DNA from: Kiritimatiellia bacterium
Lineage (GTDB): Bacteria > Verrucomicrobiota > Kiritimatiellia > RFP12 > UBA1067
Direction: 5' to 3'
Assembly (NCBI GenBank): GCA_017427485.1
Contig: JAFRSR010000218.1
Span: forward strand, 1-62,136
Length of the DNA: 62,136 nucleotides
The notes under the pieces are model-generated. The model worked only from the letters and a program-made list of their open reading frames with translations. It did no database searches and was not told the origin of the DNA. Every line of letters starts with the position of its first letter. Within the stretch, counting starts at the first letter, position 1. A program made the position numbers and the translations under genes. Shown here piece after piece: positions 48,932 to 57,317 of the stretch.

Positions 48932-49846
48932 ATGGATTCTCGCTTTAAAAATATATATGCCTGGCTTGAGTCGATGCACGGTGCGCGCAAGGTCAAGGTC
49001 CTGTCCGGCATCCGCGGCGTGGGAAAATCGACCCTGCTCCGCCACTGGTGCGCGCGTCTGCTGAAAAGGGGCGTGCGCGAGGATTGCATCATCTACGTCA
49101 ACACCGAGGAGCCGGCCTTCCGCCACGTCCGCACCGGCGAAGAGATCCTCGCCTACCTGAACACCCAGCTTCCGCCGGGCAACCAGCCCTGTCTTCTCTT
49201 CGTCAACGAGCCGTCGTCGTTCCCCGATTACGAAAACGGCTTTGGTGAATTGCTGCGGAAGCGCGACATCGACATCTACGTGTCCATCTCGTCGCGGCGG
49301 CTGCTCAACGAGGGGCTTGCCCCCTATCTGCGCGGTTCCGTCGTCCTGCGGGAGCTGCTGCCGCCGCCGGAAGGCATCCAGGAGACGGAGGACCGTTCCC
49401 GCGCGCGCTGGAACGAGATTCTCCTACGCGACGTCCTTTCGGATCCGCACCTCACCTCGGCGCCGCTCGCGGAGGACATCGCCGCCTACCTCTCCGACCA
49501 TGTGGGCGACCCGATTTCCCTGCGAGCCATCTCGGCCGAAGTCTCACCGCCCGGACGCATGATCTCCCCCAACACGGTGAACGCCTACCTGACCGCGCTC
49601 TGCAACGCGCACATCGTGGAGAGGTGCATGCGCTGGAACGAGGACTCGGAGGAAACCCTGAAGACGGGCTACCGCGTGTTCTTCAAAGACCCGGCGCTGC
49701 GCACCGCGCGCTTTGGCCCCGCGCCGTCAGATGAAGCCGCCCGCGCGGCCATGAACAGGAGATGGCTGGAGGCCCGCAACCAGGCGCAATCCGTCATGCT
49801 GCCCGAGCAAGCCGCCTTTGACAGTCCCTTCATCCGACGCGGCTGA
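48932..49846 (+). CDS. AAA-type ATPase, DUF4143-like, with altered Walker B
   Basis: 304 residues. P-loop VLSGIRGVGKSTLLRHW, then EDCIIYVNTEEPAF and the strand CLLFVNEPSSF where AAA_14 proteins usually have an Asp-Glu Walker B (LLDEIQ). Here the Asp is Asn. DIYVSISSRRLL replaces the usual sensor VTGSNS/A. The C-terminal winged-helix part is present (ISAEVSPPGRMISPNTVNAY). Length is about 100 residues short of the usual ATPase-DUF4143 protein. Function unknown; hydrolysis may be weak. Confidence 0.75.
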   Translation: MDSRFKNIYAWLESMHGARKVKVLSGIRGVGKSTLLRHWCARLLKRGVREDCIIYVNTEEPAFRHVRTGEEILAYLNTQLPPGNQPCLLFVNEPSSFPDYENGFGELLRKRDIDIYVSISSRRLLNEGLAPYLRGSVVLRELLPPPEGIQETEDRSRARWNEILLRDVLSDPHLTSAPLAEDIAAYLSDHVGDPISLRAISAEVSPPGRMISPNTVNAYLTALCNAHIVERCMRWNEDSEETLKTGYRVFFKDPALRTARFGPAPSDEAARAAMNRRWLEARNQAQSVMLPEQAAFDSPFIRRG

Positions 49847-49848
49847 GA

Positions 49849-50433
49849 TCAATCCGTGAGCATGCCGTCCGGCATGTCCTTGCCCCAGATCGTCCGGAAC
49901 CGCGCGCGCGCGATGGCCTCCTGAATCTCCTCGATCATCTCCTGCGTGACGAATCCCCTCTTGTGTTCGTCGCAGTAGTAGCTTGCCACGAGCCCCTTCT
50001 CCCTCAGTTCATCGGCGTGCTCCTGTTCGTACTCCTGCAGGAGGCTTCCGCCCTCGCCCTCGCCGATGAAGATGAAGGAGCGATCCTTCTTGTGATGATA
50101 CCTGAAATACCATTTCAGGGCAGCCTCCATGTCCTCGGGCGAGGCGATAAGCGGGGAGAACACGCGCGCGATGCCCCCGAACTTGTCCTTCCCCACTTCA
50201 AGCCGGACGTGGTCCTGCATTTTCTGGACGTCTGCGAGTTTCGTGTACAGTTCGCTCTGCACGTAGATGACGTCCGCATGGATCACGAACGTGCGGACCG
50301 GATCTTCGCGAACCAGCCAGTTCTCCACGTAGTCGTACGGAGACGTGTGCGAAAGGCATCCCGCAAGGGACAATGCCAGCAGGGCCAGCGAGCAGATGCG
50401 CGCTCCCGCAATACAGTTCTTTTTCATGTTCAT
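49849..50433 (-). CDS. Lipoprotein of unknown function in polysaccharide cluster
   Basis: 194 residues. Lipoprotein signal ending LAGC. The rest is mixed alpha/beta (TFVIHADVIYVQSELYTKLA, ALKWYFRYHHKKDRSFIFIG) and acidic. No domain recognised. Its ATG overlaps the glycosyltransferase stop as ATGA, so it belongs to the 49.8-54.9 kb operon and may serve export or attachment of the polymer; this is inferred from position only. It faces the plus-strand ATPase with 2 bp between stops. Confidence 0.68.
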   Translation of the reverse strand: MNMKKNCIAGARICSLALLALSLAGCLSHTSPYDYVENWLVREDPVRTFVIHADVIYVQSELYTKLADVQKMQDHVRLEVGKDKFGGIARVFSPLIASPEDMEAALKWYFRYHHKKDRSFIFIGEGEGGSLLQEYEQEHADELREKGLVASYYCDEHKRGFVTQEMIEEIQEAIARARFRTIWGKDMPDGMLTD

Positions 50434-51524
50434 GTAGTTGTCCTCTTTTCCAGTTCAACAAACAGGTTTTCCATAAAACGGCCGGGGTCGAACAGCCGTT
50501 CCACGATGTCAAGCGCGTTTGCGCCCATGCGCGCGAGGGCGGCGGGATCGGCCATCCTGTCCAACGCCGCCGCAAGCGCGGCAGGCGTACGGGCCTCCGG
50601 CACGCGCGTCCGTCCGTCCGGCGCCTGGGCGAACAAGCCCGTCTCACCGGGAATCAGCCAGTCCGCAAGCCCGCCCACGTCAAACGTGACCACCGGCACG
50701 CCATGCGACAGCGCCTCCGCCCCCACGGTCCCGTAAGGCTCGTGCCAGAGCGACGGGACCGCGCAGACGTCCGCGTCGGCAAAGAACCGCTGCGCGTTCT
50801 CCTGCCACCCGAGGAACGTCACGCCCTCGGACGCGCACCGGCGCAGCTTCGCCTCGTCCCGTCCCGTGCCGACGACCAACAGCTCGTGCGGACGGGTCAT
50901 GAGCTGGGCGGCGTCCACGAGCATCCCCACGCCCTTCCCGGCAATCAGCTGTCCCATGAAGAGAATCCGCAGCTTGCCAGCGGGCATCCACTTGTGCGCA
51001 GCCGCCTCCTCGCGCCGGGGACGCACGAAGAGCGGATAGAGGACCTTGACCCTTTCGGGAGGGAATCCGTTCTTGACCAGATTGTCCTTGATGTAGGTGG
51101 ACGGCACGAACGTCCGCACCTCGCGCATCTCGTCGAGAAACGCGCAGAGCGGATGGAACACGTTGCGCAGAACCCACTGCGGACGCGTGACGGCGGCGCA
51201 GAGGCGGCAGGGGAAGAACGAATACGTGCGGTCGCAGAGATGCCGGAACGGATCGTAGTAATGGCGCCGGAGACAGTATAGCGCGTGGTCATGCGCGTAG
51301 AAGCGGAGCCGGTCGCCGTAGCGGGCCTTGAGGCGACGGAGATCGGCAACCGTCGGCGGAATCTTCTGCATCAGGACGAAGTCGCGGTCGTCCAGCTCGC
51401 GTGGCGGGTCGCCGACGACGTCGACCACGTGCCCCCGCTCGCGCAACGCCGCCGCCGCCCGTTCGGCGAAGCGCTCGAGGCCGCCGTACAGGTGCTTGTA
51501 GACGCCGGTGAAGAGGATCTTCAT
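50430..51524 (-). CDS. Glycosyltransferase family 4
   Basis: 364 residues, GT-B fold. MKILFTGVYKHLYGGLERFA, a CDRTYSFFPCRLCAAVTR segment common in this subgroup, LRILFMGQLIAGKGVGMLVD, then HEPYGTVGAEALSHGVPVVT with the donor-site Glu pair. The start is fixed by ATGA overlap with the upstream glycosyltransferase. Adds a sugar to a surface polysaccharide; donor and acceptor unknown. Confidence 0.9.
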   Translation of the reverse strand: MKILFTGVYKHLYGGLERFAERAAAALRERGHVVDVVGDPPRELDDRDFVLMQKIPPTVADLRRLKARYGDRLRFYAHDHALYCLRRHYYDPFRHLCDRTYSFFPCRLCAAVTRPQWVLRNVFHPLCAFLDEMREVRTFVPSTYIKDNLVKNGFPPERVKVLYPLFVRPRREEAAAHKWMPAGKLRILFMGQLIAGKGVGMLVDAAQLMTRPHELLVVGTGRDEAKLRRCASEGVTFLGWQENAQRFFADADVCAVPSLWHEPYGTVGAEALSHGVPVVTFDVGGLADWLIPGETGLFAQAPDGRTRVPEARTPAALAAALDRMADPAALARMGANALDIVERLFDPGRFMENLFVELEKRTTT

Positions 51525-52528
51525 TGTCCACCTCCCGCATGAAAGCCGCGATAGCCGGTGAGCCGCCCGACGAGACGTGCCGTGAGACGCACGCCCAGCA
51601 CGCGCAACAGAAGGCGCTTGAGCCATGCCGTGCGCGGCGGCCAGTCGATCGCGCGCAGCCACTCGGGATGCGCGGCAAAGGCGTCAAGCAGTTCCGTCCG
51701 GTCCGGTTCGGTGAAACCCGGCGTCGCCAAGTAGAATCCAAAGAGATTGCAGGCCAGGGTGGACGTGAAGCCGCGCCTGATGTCGGCGGGCAGGCAGGCC
51801 GCGTCCAGCTGCGCGTAGACGTGCGAAGTCACGTCGAGGATGTCGCGCACGCGACGCGGCGTGAACGTCTCAGTGGCCGCGCCCGCGCGCGCCGGCAGGT
51901 AGGCGTAGAGCGGTTCCTTGGAGATGTACACGCGCCCGAACCCGGCAAGCTGAAGCGGGAGCACGTCCATGTCCTCGTGGATCCTGCCCGCACGGAAGCG
52001 CGGAAGCGAATCGCGCCGGTAGACGAAACGCCACGGCTGCCAGTTCATGCCGCCGACATTCTTGCGCGCGAAAAGGATGTCGAACGCCTCGAGGCCGGGA
52101 TAGCCCTTCCCGCCAAACTCCGAATAGGCCGGCGGCACGCAGGGCTGCAACGAGCCGTCCGGCTGGATGATGTTATACGGAAACTGGAGGCAGTTGCAGT
52201 CGGCGTTCGCATCGGCCAGCTCGGCGATGCGGCGCAGCGCGCCGGGCACGTAGGCGTCGTCGGCGTCCAGCCACACGATCCAGTCGCCGCGCGCCTCGTC
52301 GAGTCCGCGGTTCCGCGCCACGGAGACGCCGCCGTTGGGCTGGTGGACGGCACGGACGCGCGGCTCCTGCCGCGCGAGCTCATCGACGAGCCGAGGCGTG
52401 CCGTCGGTGGAGCCGTCATCGACGACGACTGCTTCCCAGTCGGCGAAGTCCTGTTCCTGGAGGCACTTCACCGCATCCCCGAGATGCGCCTCACCGTTGT
52501 AGACGGGAATGACAACCGAAAGCTTCAT
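51521..52528 (-). CDS. Glycosyltransferase family 2
   Basis: 335 residues, GT-A fold. MKLSVVIPVYNGEAHLGDAV, VVVDDGSTDGTPRLVDEL, GVSVARNRGLDEARGDWIVW and the DxD motif in LDADD. Inverting transferase using a nucleotide sugar. ATGA overlaps on both sides (52525 and 51524) place it in one translational chain with the pyruvyl transferase and the GT4 enzyme. Confidence 0.92.
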   Translation of the reverse strand: MKLSVVIPVYNGEAHLGDAVKCLQEQDFADWEAVVVDDGSTDGTPRLVDELARQEPRVRAVHQPNGGVSVARNRGLDEARGDWIVWLDADDAYVPGALRRIAELADANADCNCLQFPYNIIQPDGSLQPCVPPAYSEFGGKGYPGLEAFDILFARKNVGGMNWQPWRFVYRRDSLPRFRAGRIHEDMDVLPLQLAGFGRVYISKEPLYAYLPARAGAATETFTPRRVRDILDVTSHVYAQLDAACLPADIRRGFTSTLACNLFGFYLATPGFTEPDRTELLDAFAAHPEWLRAIDWPPRTAWLKRLLLRVLGVRLTARLVGRLTGYRGFHAGGGQ

Positions 52529-53664
52529 GAGGTCAACCTCGCGATGAATTCGGTTCGGGCCTTTTCAAGGCGATTGGTGAGGCGTTCGTAGGCGGCGGCA
52601 CGGATGGAGGGCCAGTCGTCTGCGGCTCGCCGGGACGGCTCGCCCCACCCCTTGAATGCGGCGAGAACCTGCTCAGTCACCTTGTCCCAGTTGCAGTCAT
52701 ACACGCTGCCCACGACCGTCTGGCCGAAGTTCGAGAGCCAGTTGGCGAGCTTCGATCCGCGCGCGATGCCGAGTCCCGGCGTGCCGGCGTTGGCCGCGAG
52801 GATCAGCAGGTGCAGGCGGCTCGACAGCACCACATCGCACCCCGCCGCCGCCTCCACGACCGCCTCGGGCGTGGTGCCGGGGATGCACTCCACGCCGAGT
52901 TTCTCCAGAAGCGCGCGGTCGGTCTTGATGTTCATCGGAATACCGAGCACGCGCGCGCCCGCCGCGCGCACGGCGGCGATCAGGCGACGCACGCCGTCAA
53001 GGTCGACGACCTGGCGCTGGGTGGAGATGCAGAGTCCGAGAGTTCGTGGTTCGTGGTTCGTGGTTCGTGGTTCGTGGGGAGAATCGAGCAAGATGGCGGT
53101 GTCGGCGGCGATGCCGGCGCCGGGGAATCCCATCGACGCGAGCATGGCCGCGCTCTGCGGGTCGCGCAGCCACACGCCCCGGCAGCGCGGCAGGACGCGC
53201 GCGAGGCGACGCGCAAGACGCGCGCGGAGGAAGCGCTCGTACGCCCCGACAAGGCCGAAGAGACGCAGCAGCGCGCGTCGTTTCCCGGCAGCCTTGAAGA
53301 AGACGGGGTTGAGTTCGGCGTCCATTCCCACGCCCCACACGAACGTGGGCACGCCTTCCCTTTGCGCGATCTCGAGGAGTTCAAGCGCAACGTGCGGATA
53401 GTCTGAAAGTCCGGTCGCCCCGCACCACACGTAGGCGTCGTGGCGGCGGACCTCGTCGGCAAAACCGCAAAAGCCGACGTCGAGGAATCCGAACACCGGC
53501 ACGACGTTCACGCCGAGATTCGCCGCAGTGGACGGATCGGCCGTCGCCACCGTCAATTCCACGCCGGGGATCGATTCCTTCAGCATCTTCACGACACAGG
53601 CGATGATCGCCTCGTCCCCGATGTTGTCGCAACCAAGCGGAATGCCGCCAAGGAGAATCTTCAT
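52525..53664 (-). CDS. Polysaccharide pyruvyl transferase family protein
   Basis: 379 residues. MKILLGGIPLGCDNIGDEAI and the C-terminal VVLSSRLHLLILAANAGTPG are the CsaB/WcaK-type signature. It transfers pyruvate from PEP onto a sugar of the polymer. A GTTCGTG heptad array inserts HEPRTTNHEPRT between LLDSP and LGLCIS, and a REP-like hairpin lies near the C-terminus (GEPSRRAADDW). Good ribosome site GGGAGG. Confidence 0.9.
   Translation of the reverse strand: MKILLGGIPLGCDNIGDEAIIACVVKMLKESIPGVELTVATADPSTAANLGVNVVPVFGFLDVGFCGFADEVRRHDAYVWCGATGLSDYPHVALELLEIAQREGVPTFVWGVGMDAELNPVFFKAAGKRRALLRLFGLVGAYERFLRARLARRLARVLPRCRGVWLRDPQSAAMLASMGFPGAGIAADTAILLDSPHEPRTTNHEPRTLGLCISTQRQVVDLDGVRRLIAAVRAAGARVLGIPMNIKTDRALLEKLGVECIPGTTPEAVVEAAAGCDVVLSSRLHLLILAANAGTPGLGIARGSKLANWLSNFGQTVVGSVYDCNWDKVTEQVLAAFKGWGEPSRRAADDWPSIRAAAYERLTNRLEKARTEFIARLTS
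52624..52649 (+). repeat. REP-like element in the pyruvyl transferase gene
   Basis: On the minus strand GGTGG is followed by GGCGAGCC-GTCCC-GGCGAGCC-GC. The stem is imperfect (6 of 8 pairs, tandem G/A mismatch). Its lead and loop resemble the other hairpins, so it is a weaker member of that group. Confidence 0.5.
53042..53076 (+). repeat. Heptanucleotide array in the pyruvyl transferase gene
   Basis: Five perfect tandem copies of GTTCGTG. On the coding strand they give the NHEPRTT period. Single arm only. The perfect identity of the copies suggests recent expansion. Confidence 0.92.
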
Positions 53665-53685
53665 TTCGCCGTGCCTCCCTGTCCG

Positions 53686-54924
53686 CTATTTGAAGAACTT
53701 CTTGGCAAGCCGCTTGAGTAAGGGGCTGTTCCTGATGAACGTGTGCAGTCGTCCGTTCATCATCCGCGCGCGGAACATGTCGAGGCAGTTGACCTCTCGC
53801 CGCAGGTTGACGCCGCGTTCCTCCGCCAAGTCGACGATGTGCCGGAAGAACATCTCCTTGTCGACGTTGACGAGCGTCTCGGCGATGAAGAGCCGCCGGG
53901 CCTCACGCCGGTACTTATCCACGTCGAAGACGGCGCGGAAGGCGTCGACCTTCCCGATCAGCTCCAGCGTGAGCAGCGTCCTGCAGCACTTGGGGCAGAT
54001 CGAGCAGTTGGTGTCCAATGTGTCGTGGTTGCCGCAGACGTTCAGGTAGCGCGTGGCGGGTTCGTAGTCCGCGATCAGGACCGTCTTCTGCGAACGGTCA
54101 AGGAACGTGCCGTCGTCGACAAAGTCGAGCGACTCGGTGGAGAGCCACGGCAGCAGGTATGGATTCAGGTACGCGATGTCGTCCGGACGACGCCGCATGC
54201 CGAGGTAGTGCCACAGGTGGAAATAGGGATGTCCGGCCGATGCCAGGTAATAGCGGCGGATGCCGCGCTGGAGGAACAACGCGGCGGAGGCGGTGGCGAG
54301 CGTGGCCACCTCAAGATGTCCCCACGGGTGGAACTGGTGGACGTTTGAATTGACGGGTACGAACGGCAGCCCCACCTCGGCGGGAAAGTTCTTGAGCTTC
54401 TCGTATCGGGCCTGGAACTTCCGCTCGATGGCCAAACGCTCGGTCTCGTCCTTGGGTATGCCGTGCGCGCCCACGTTGAAGAAGAAGAGATGCGTGAGCT
54501 TGAACCCTTCCGGCGTGGGGCGTTCAAAATGCTCGCGGATGGTCGTGAAGGAGTCAATGCCGCCGGAAAAGCCCGTGCCGACGGCGCGGGCGGCGCGGCA
54601 GCCTTCGTCATCCGTTGCGTCCGCCGTCGCCTTGATCGGCTTCAAGCGCGAATCGCACATCGCCATAAACGGAATCAGGTATTCGTTGAGGTTGTACAGC
54701 AGCCTCGCCGAGACCGTTCCCTCCACGTGGATGTCCTCGCCCGCGCGCATGGCCGGATAGAGAAGGCCGACAAGAAAGCAATTGGAGCTTGCGGTGTCGG
54801 CAAAGTCGGCAAAGCGTTCGGGGACGGAATAGAAACATTCCGTCTCCTTGCCCTGGGATGACACCTGCGCACGGAGCACAAGCCATCCTCCCGCCTGGGC
54901 CACTTGAGCTTGCCGGATCAACAT
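53686..54924 (-). CDS. PP-loop (QueC-like) ATP pyrophosphatase of a polysaccharide cluster
   Basis: 412 residues. The PP-loop SGGIDS in VGTGFSGGIDSFTTIREH binds ATP pyrophosphate. A Cys set CSICPKCCRT is like the zinc site of QueC-type enzymes. Other blocks: YYLASAGHPYFHLWHY and ALFLQRGIRRY. It probably activates a carboxyl or amide in a sugar or small molecule, as PP-loop proteins do in tRNA or deazaguanine synthesis. It opens the cluster. AAGGACACGTGAA precedes the ATG. Confidence 0.78.
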   Translation of the reverse strand: MLIRQAQVAQAGGWLVLRAQVSSQGKETECFYSVPERFADFADTASSNCFLVGLLYPAMRAGEDIHVEGTVSARLLYNLNEYLIPFMAMCDSRLKPIKATADATDDEGCRAARAVGTGFSGGIDSFTTIREHFERPTPEGFKLTHLFFFNVGAHGIPKDETERLAIERKFQARYEKLKNFPAEVGLPFVPVNSNVHQFHPWGHLEVATLATASAALFLQRGIRRYYLASAGHPYFHLWHYLGMRRRPDDIAYLNPYLLPWLSTESLDFVDDGTFLDRSQKTVLIADYEPATRYLNVCGNHDTLDTNCSICPKCCRTLLTLELIGKVDAFRAVFDVDKYRREARRLFIAETLVNVDKEMFFRHIVDLAEERGVNLRREVNCLDMFRARMMNGRLHTFIRNSPLLKRLAKKFFK

Positions 54925-54952
54925 TTCACGTGTCCTTGGAAAAACCGCGCAT

Positions 54953-54961
54953 ATTTTACCA
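54953..54961 (-). promoter_or_regulatory. Extended -10 promoter of the PP-loop/polysaccharide operon
   Basis: The minus strand reads GCATGGTAAAATATGCGC: TGG-TAAAAT with the ATGCGC tail, 28 nt before the ATG at 54924. Confidence 0.55.
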
Positions 54962-54972
54962 TGCCGGGCACA

Positions 54973-57156
54973 TTATGGCAAGAGCCAATAGCCGGGCAAG
55001 TCGCTGAGCAGCTGCGCGGGGGGACGGCGCGGACGCAGGGGCGTGGCCGCGTCGGGGGAGATGAGGTAGCCGGTCACGGCGGCGGCCGGCGCGATCGTCT
55101 CCCACACCGTGTACTCGCTCGCCGCCACGGTCTGGCTTTCCAGATTGCCCCAGCGCCGCCAGATGGGCCACTTCCCGGCCCGCTGCTTGTCGATGCCCCA
55201 GATCATTTCCAAATATCTGCCGGGAAGCGTGTACGTCCAACGGTAGGGCGTGATTCCCGGCACGTACTCGGCGATGTCGTCCACGTAGGACGGCAAGTCG
55301 AGAAACGTGACGGGGTAGACCTCGCCCAGCCCGCTCGTCAGGGTCGTGCCCTGCGGATTGCAGCCGTTGTGGAAGTCGTTTGCGAGCGAGATGGCGTCGA
55401 GGTACTTCTGTTCGCCCGTAATCTGGTGCGCGGCGACGAGGTAGTGCGCGCGCACAAGCGGGTGCGAGTGTCCAAGGCCCATCGCGTGCACCCATCCCTT
55501 CTGCGGCGCCCACCACGGCGCGCGGTAGGCGTAGGCGGTCTCGATCTGCTCCAGAATCTCGGTGGCGGTGTTGACCTTGCCGCGATCCCATGTCTGGAAG
55601 AACTTCTCCAGTTCCTTCGGATAGCCGAACGTTCGCTCGCCGGAAAACAGGAGCGGGATCCAGCCCCAGGCGTTCTTTCCGCGATCCTTGTCGACCCGGT
55701 CCATGTCCCGCACGACCTCGTCGATGTAGCGTTTCTCCCCCGTGAGGGCATGCAGGTTCACGGCTGCTTTCACGAAATAGCCGGCGGGCAGGTCGGGATC
55801 CTCCTCCCACACGACGTTTGCTCCCTTCACCTTGTACACCGCCGTGCGGGGTCGTTCACGCAGGGCGAAGTCCCATGCGCGCTTCGCCGACTCCAGGTAC
55901 TTGTCGCGAAACGTCGGATGGCACCGCGCGAGAAGCGCCGCGTGTGCGGCGTACATGATGGAGCTCCTGCGCGTTGCCTGCGCGAGCGCGTACTTCATGT
56001 CGTCCTTCTCCGCGACGTTGCCGGGACCGGGATGCCCCGTGCTCTCGACCCACGTGCCCACGCCGCCGTCGCCCTGCTGTCCGGCCAGGAGATGCCGGAG
56101 CCCCCACTCCGCCTCGTCGAGGATATCCGGAATGCCGTTTGCGTTCTCGGGGATCGCGAGCTGTCCGTCGCGGAAGTTCTGCGGACGCATGAGATAGACG
56201 GCGCAGAGGTCGTTCACGATGTTGAGGTGCATCGGGCGGCGGTCGTAGTCCGCCGCGTCATGCCAGCCGCCCACGAGGTGCAGCTTCTCGCCATGTTCCC
56301 AGTCCGTGTTGTCGCGAATGATGTCGAACCATTTCACCCCCTTCTGGTCCAGCTTGCCCTCTTCGGAGGCGAACGTGCCGCGCACGACTTCCGTATGGCA
56401 GGCGCCCGCCGTCCAGTGCGTATACGGCTCTTCCTTGGCGATGCCGCAGCGCTTCTGGTAGAGGCCGCCCATGTGGACGCGGAACGCCTCTTCCGCGGCG
56501 TCTGCCGCGATGCGGAACGTGGCGCTCCGCCCCACGTCCGGTATGCGCACGAAATACGAGCCCTCGTTCGTCACGCTCGAGAAGTCCATCTCATACGTCT
56601 CCTCGCCCGTGAACGGCACGCCCTCCTTCGTGAAGCCGTCGGGCACGCGCAGGCAGGGCGCGGCGTGACCGCCGCGCAACGGGACCGGCTTGCCCGTGGA
56701 CGCATCCACCAGCTCCCAGCTCGTCATCGGCTTCTTCGGCTTCCATGCCCCGTAGGTCGGCCCCAGCCACGCGCCCACGTACGCGAACTTCGGCGCGTGC
56801 GGCAGGTAGCCCACCTGGTTCACCTTGAAGAGGGGGCTGGGCACGTTTGGGTCGTAACCGTCGAACGGCGATTTCTGCACGGAGAAGACGGTATGCACCA
56901 CGCGCGCCTCCCACTTCTTCCATGCCGCGAGCGGATTGACGAGGCCCTGCGGAACCGGAAAGTATCCCGGATCCGACGCAAGACGCTTTCCCTCCTCCGG
57001 ATCGTCGGTCTGGTACACCTTGGTGTACGGATCAAGGAAGCGCACCTTTGAGGCTGACGCGGGCGGGACGAAGGTTGCGGCCCTCAGGTGCCAGGCGACC
57101 AGCGCGCCCGCGCCGATGACGGCCGCGACAAGGGTTCCGATGACGATTTTTTTCAT
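54973..57156 (-). CDS. Glycoside hydrolase family 9 cellulase-like enzyme (exported)
   Basis: 727 residues. N-terminal signal/anchor (KIVIGTLVAAVIGAGALVAW), an Ig-like CelD_N domain (FKVNQVGYLPHAPKFAYVG), then the (alpha/alpha)6 barrel. HLVGGWHDAADYDRR carries the catalytic Asp pair. Also seen are NGIPDILDEAEWGLRHLLAG, NPQGTTLTSGLG, and ASEYTVWETIAP, where the general acid Glu lies. It hydrolyses beta-1,4-glucans. The usual DAGD is DAAD here. ATG 57156 is 9 nt after TATACT. Confidence 0.9.
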   Translation of the reverse strand: MKKIVIGTLVAAVIGAGALVAWHLRAATFVPPASASKVRFLDPYTKVYQTDDPEEGKRLASDPGYFPVPQGLVNPLAAWKKWEARVVHTVFSVQKSPFDGYDPNVPSPLFKVNQVGYLPHAPKFAYVGAWLGPTYGAWKPKKPMTSWELVDASTGKPVPLRGGHAAPCLRVPDGFTKEGVPFTGEETYEMDFSSVTNEGSYFVRIPDVGRSATFRIAADAAEEAFRVHMGGLYQKRCGIAKEEPYTHWTAGACHTEVVRGTFASEEGKLDQKGVKWFDIIRDNTDWEHGEKLHLVGGWHDAADYDRRPMHLNIVNDLCAVYLMRPQNFRDGQLAIPENANGIPDILDEAEWGLRHLLAGQQGDGGVGTWVESTGHPGPGNVAEKDDMKYALAQATRRSSIMYAAHAALLARCHPTFRDKYLESAKRAWDFALRERPRTAVYKVKGANVVWEEDPDLPAGYFVKAAVNLHALTGEKRYIDEVVRDMDRVDKDRGKNAWGWIPLLFSGERTFGYPKELEKFFQTWDRGKVNTATEILEQIETAYAYRAPWWAPQKGWVHAMGLGHSHPLVRAHYLVAAHQITGEQKYLDAISLANDFHNGCNPQGTTLTSGLGEVYPVTFLDLPSYVDDIAEYVPGITPYRWTYTLPGRYLEMIWGIDKQRAGKWPIWRRWGNLESQTVAASEYTVWETIAPAAAVTGYLISPDAATPLRPRRPPAQLLSDLPGYWLLP

Positions 57157-57165
57157 AGGCCGTTT

Positions 57166-57174
57166 AGTATACCA
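57166..57174 (-). promoter_or_regulatory. Extended -10 promoter of the GH9 gene
   Basis: The minus strand reads TGTGGTATACTAAACGGCC, TGG-TATACT, with the ATG 9 nt downstream (very short leader). Confidence 0.58.
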
Positions 57175-57223
57175 CATTCCCAGGCCCTTGGGCGCGACAC
57201 GTCCCGGGCCGACGGCAAAAATT

Positions 57224-57239
57224 GTTCACTGAAATGAAC
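57224..57239 (+). promoter_or_regulatory. Inverted repeat GTTCA-N6-TGAAC, probable activator site
   Basis: GTTCA-CTGAAA-TGAAC, centred 35.5 bp before the -10 of the 57318 gene. It matches the site at 47412 in half-sites, spacer length and position. The -35 region here is a plain G/C run, consistent with activator-dependent initiation. Confidence 0.72.
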
Positions 57240-57266
57240 AGGGGGCCGCCGGCGGGAAAAAAGTAG

Positions 57267-57272
57267 TAAACT
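57267..57272 (+). promoter_or_regulatory. -10 box of the 57318 gene
   Basis: GTAGTAAACTACCCG; TAAACT is the hexamer. It is chosen because it keeps the same spacing to the GTTCA/TGAAC site as in the paralogue's promoter. Confidence 0.5.
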
Positions 57273-57317
57273 ACCCGTAAGCCTTTTAAGATAACAATAA
57301 AAAGAAAGAAACGAAAC

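Noticed and set aside
25616..53076. Heptad arrays as sequencing or assembly artefacts
   Set aside because: They occur at several unrelated loci, differ in sequence and arm order, and keep the reading frame each time, which errors would not do.
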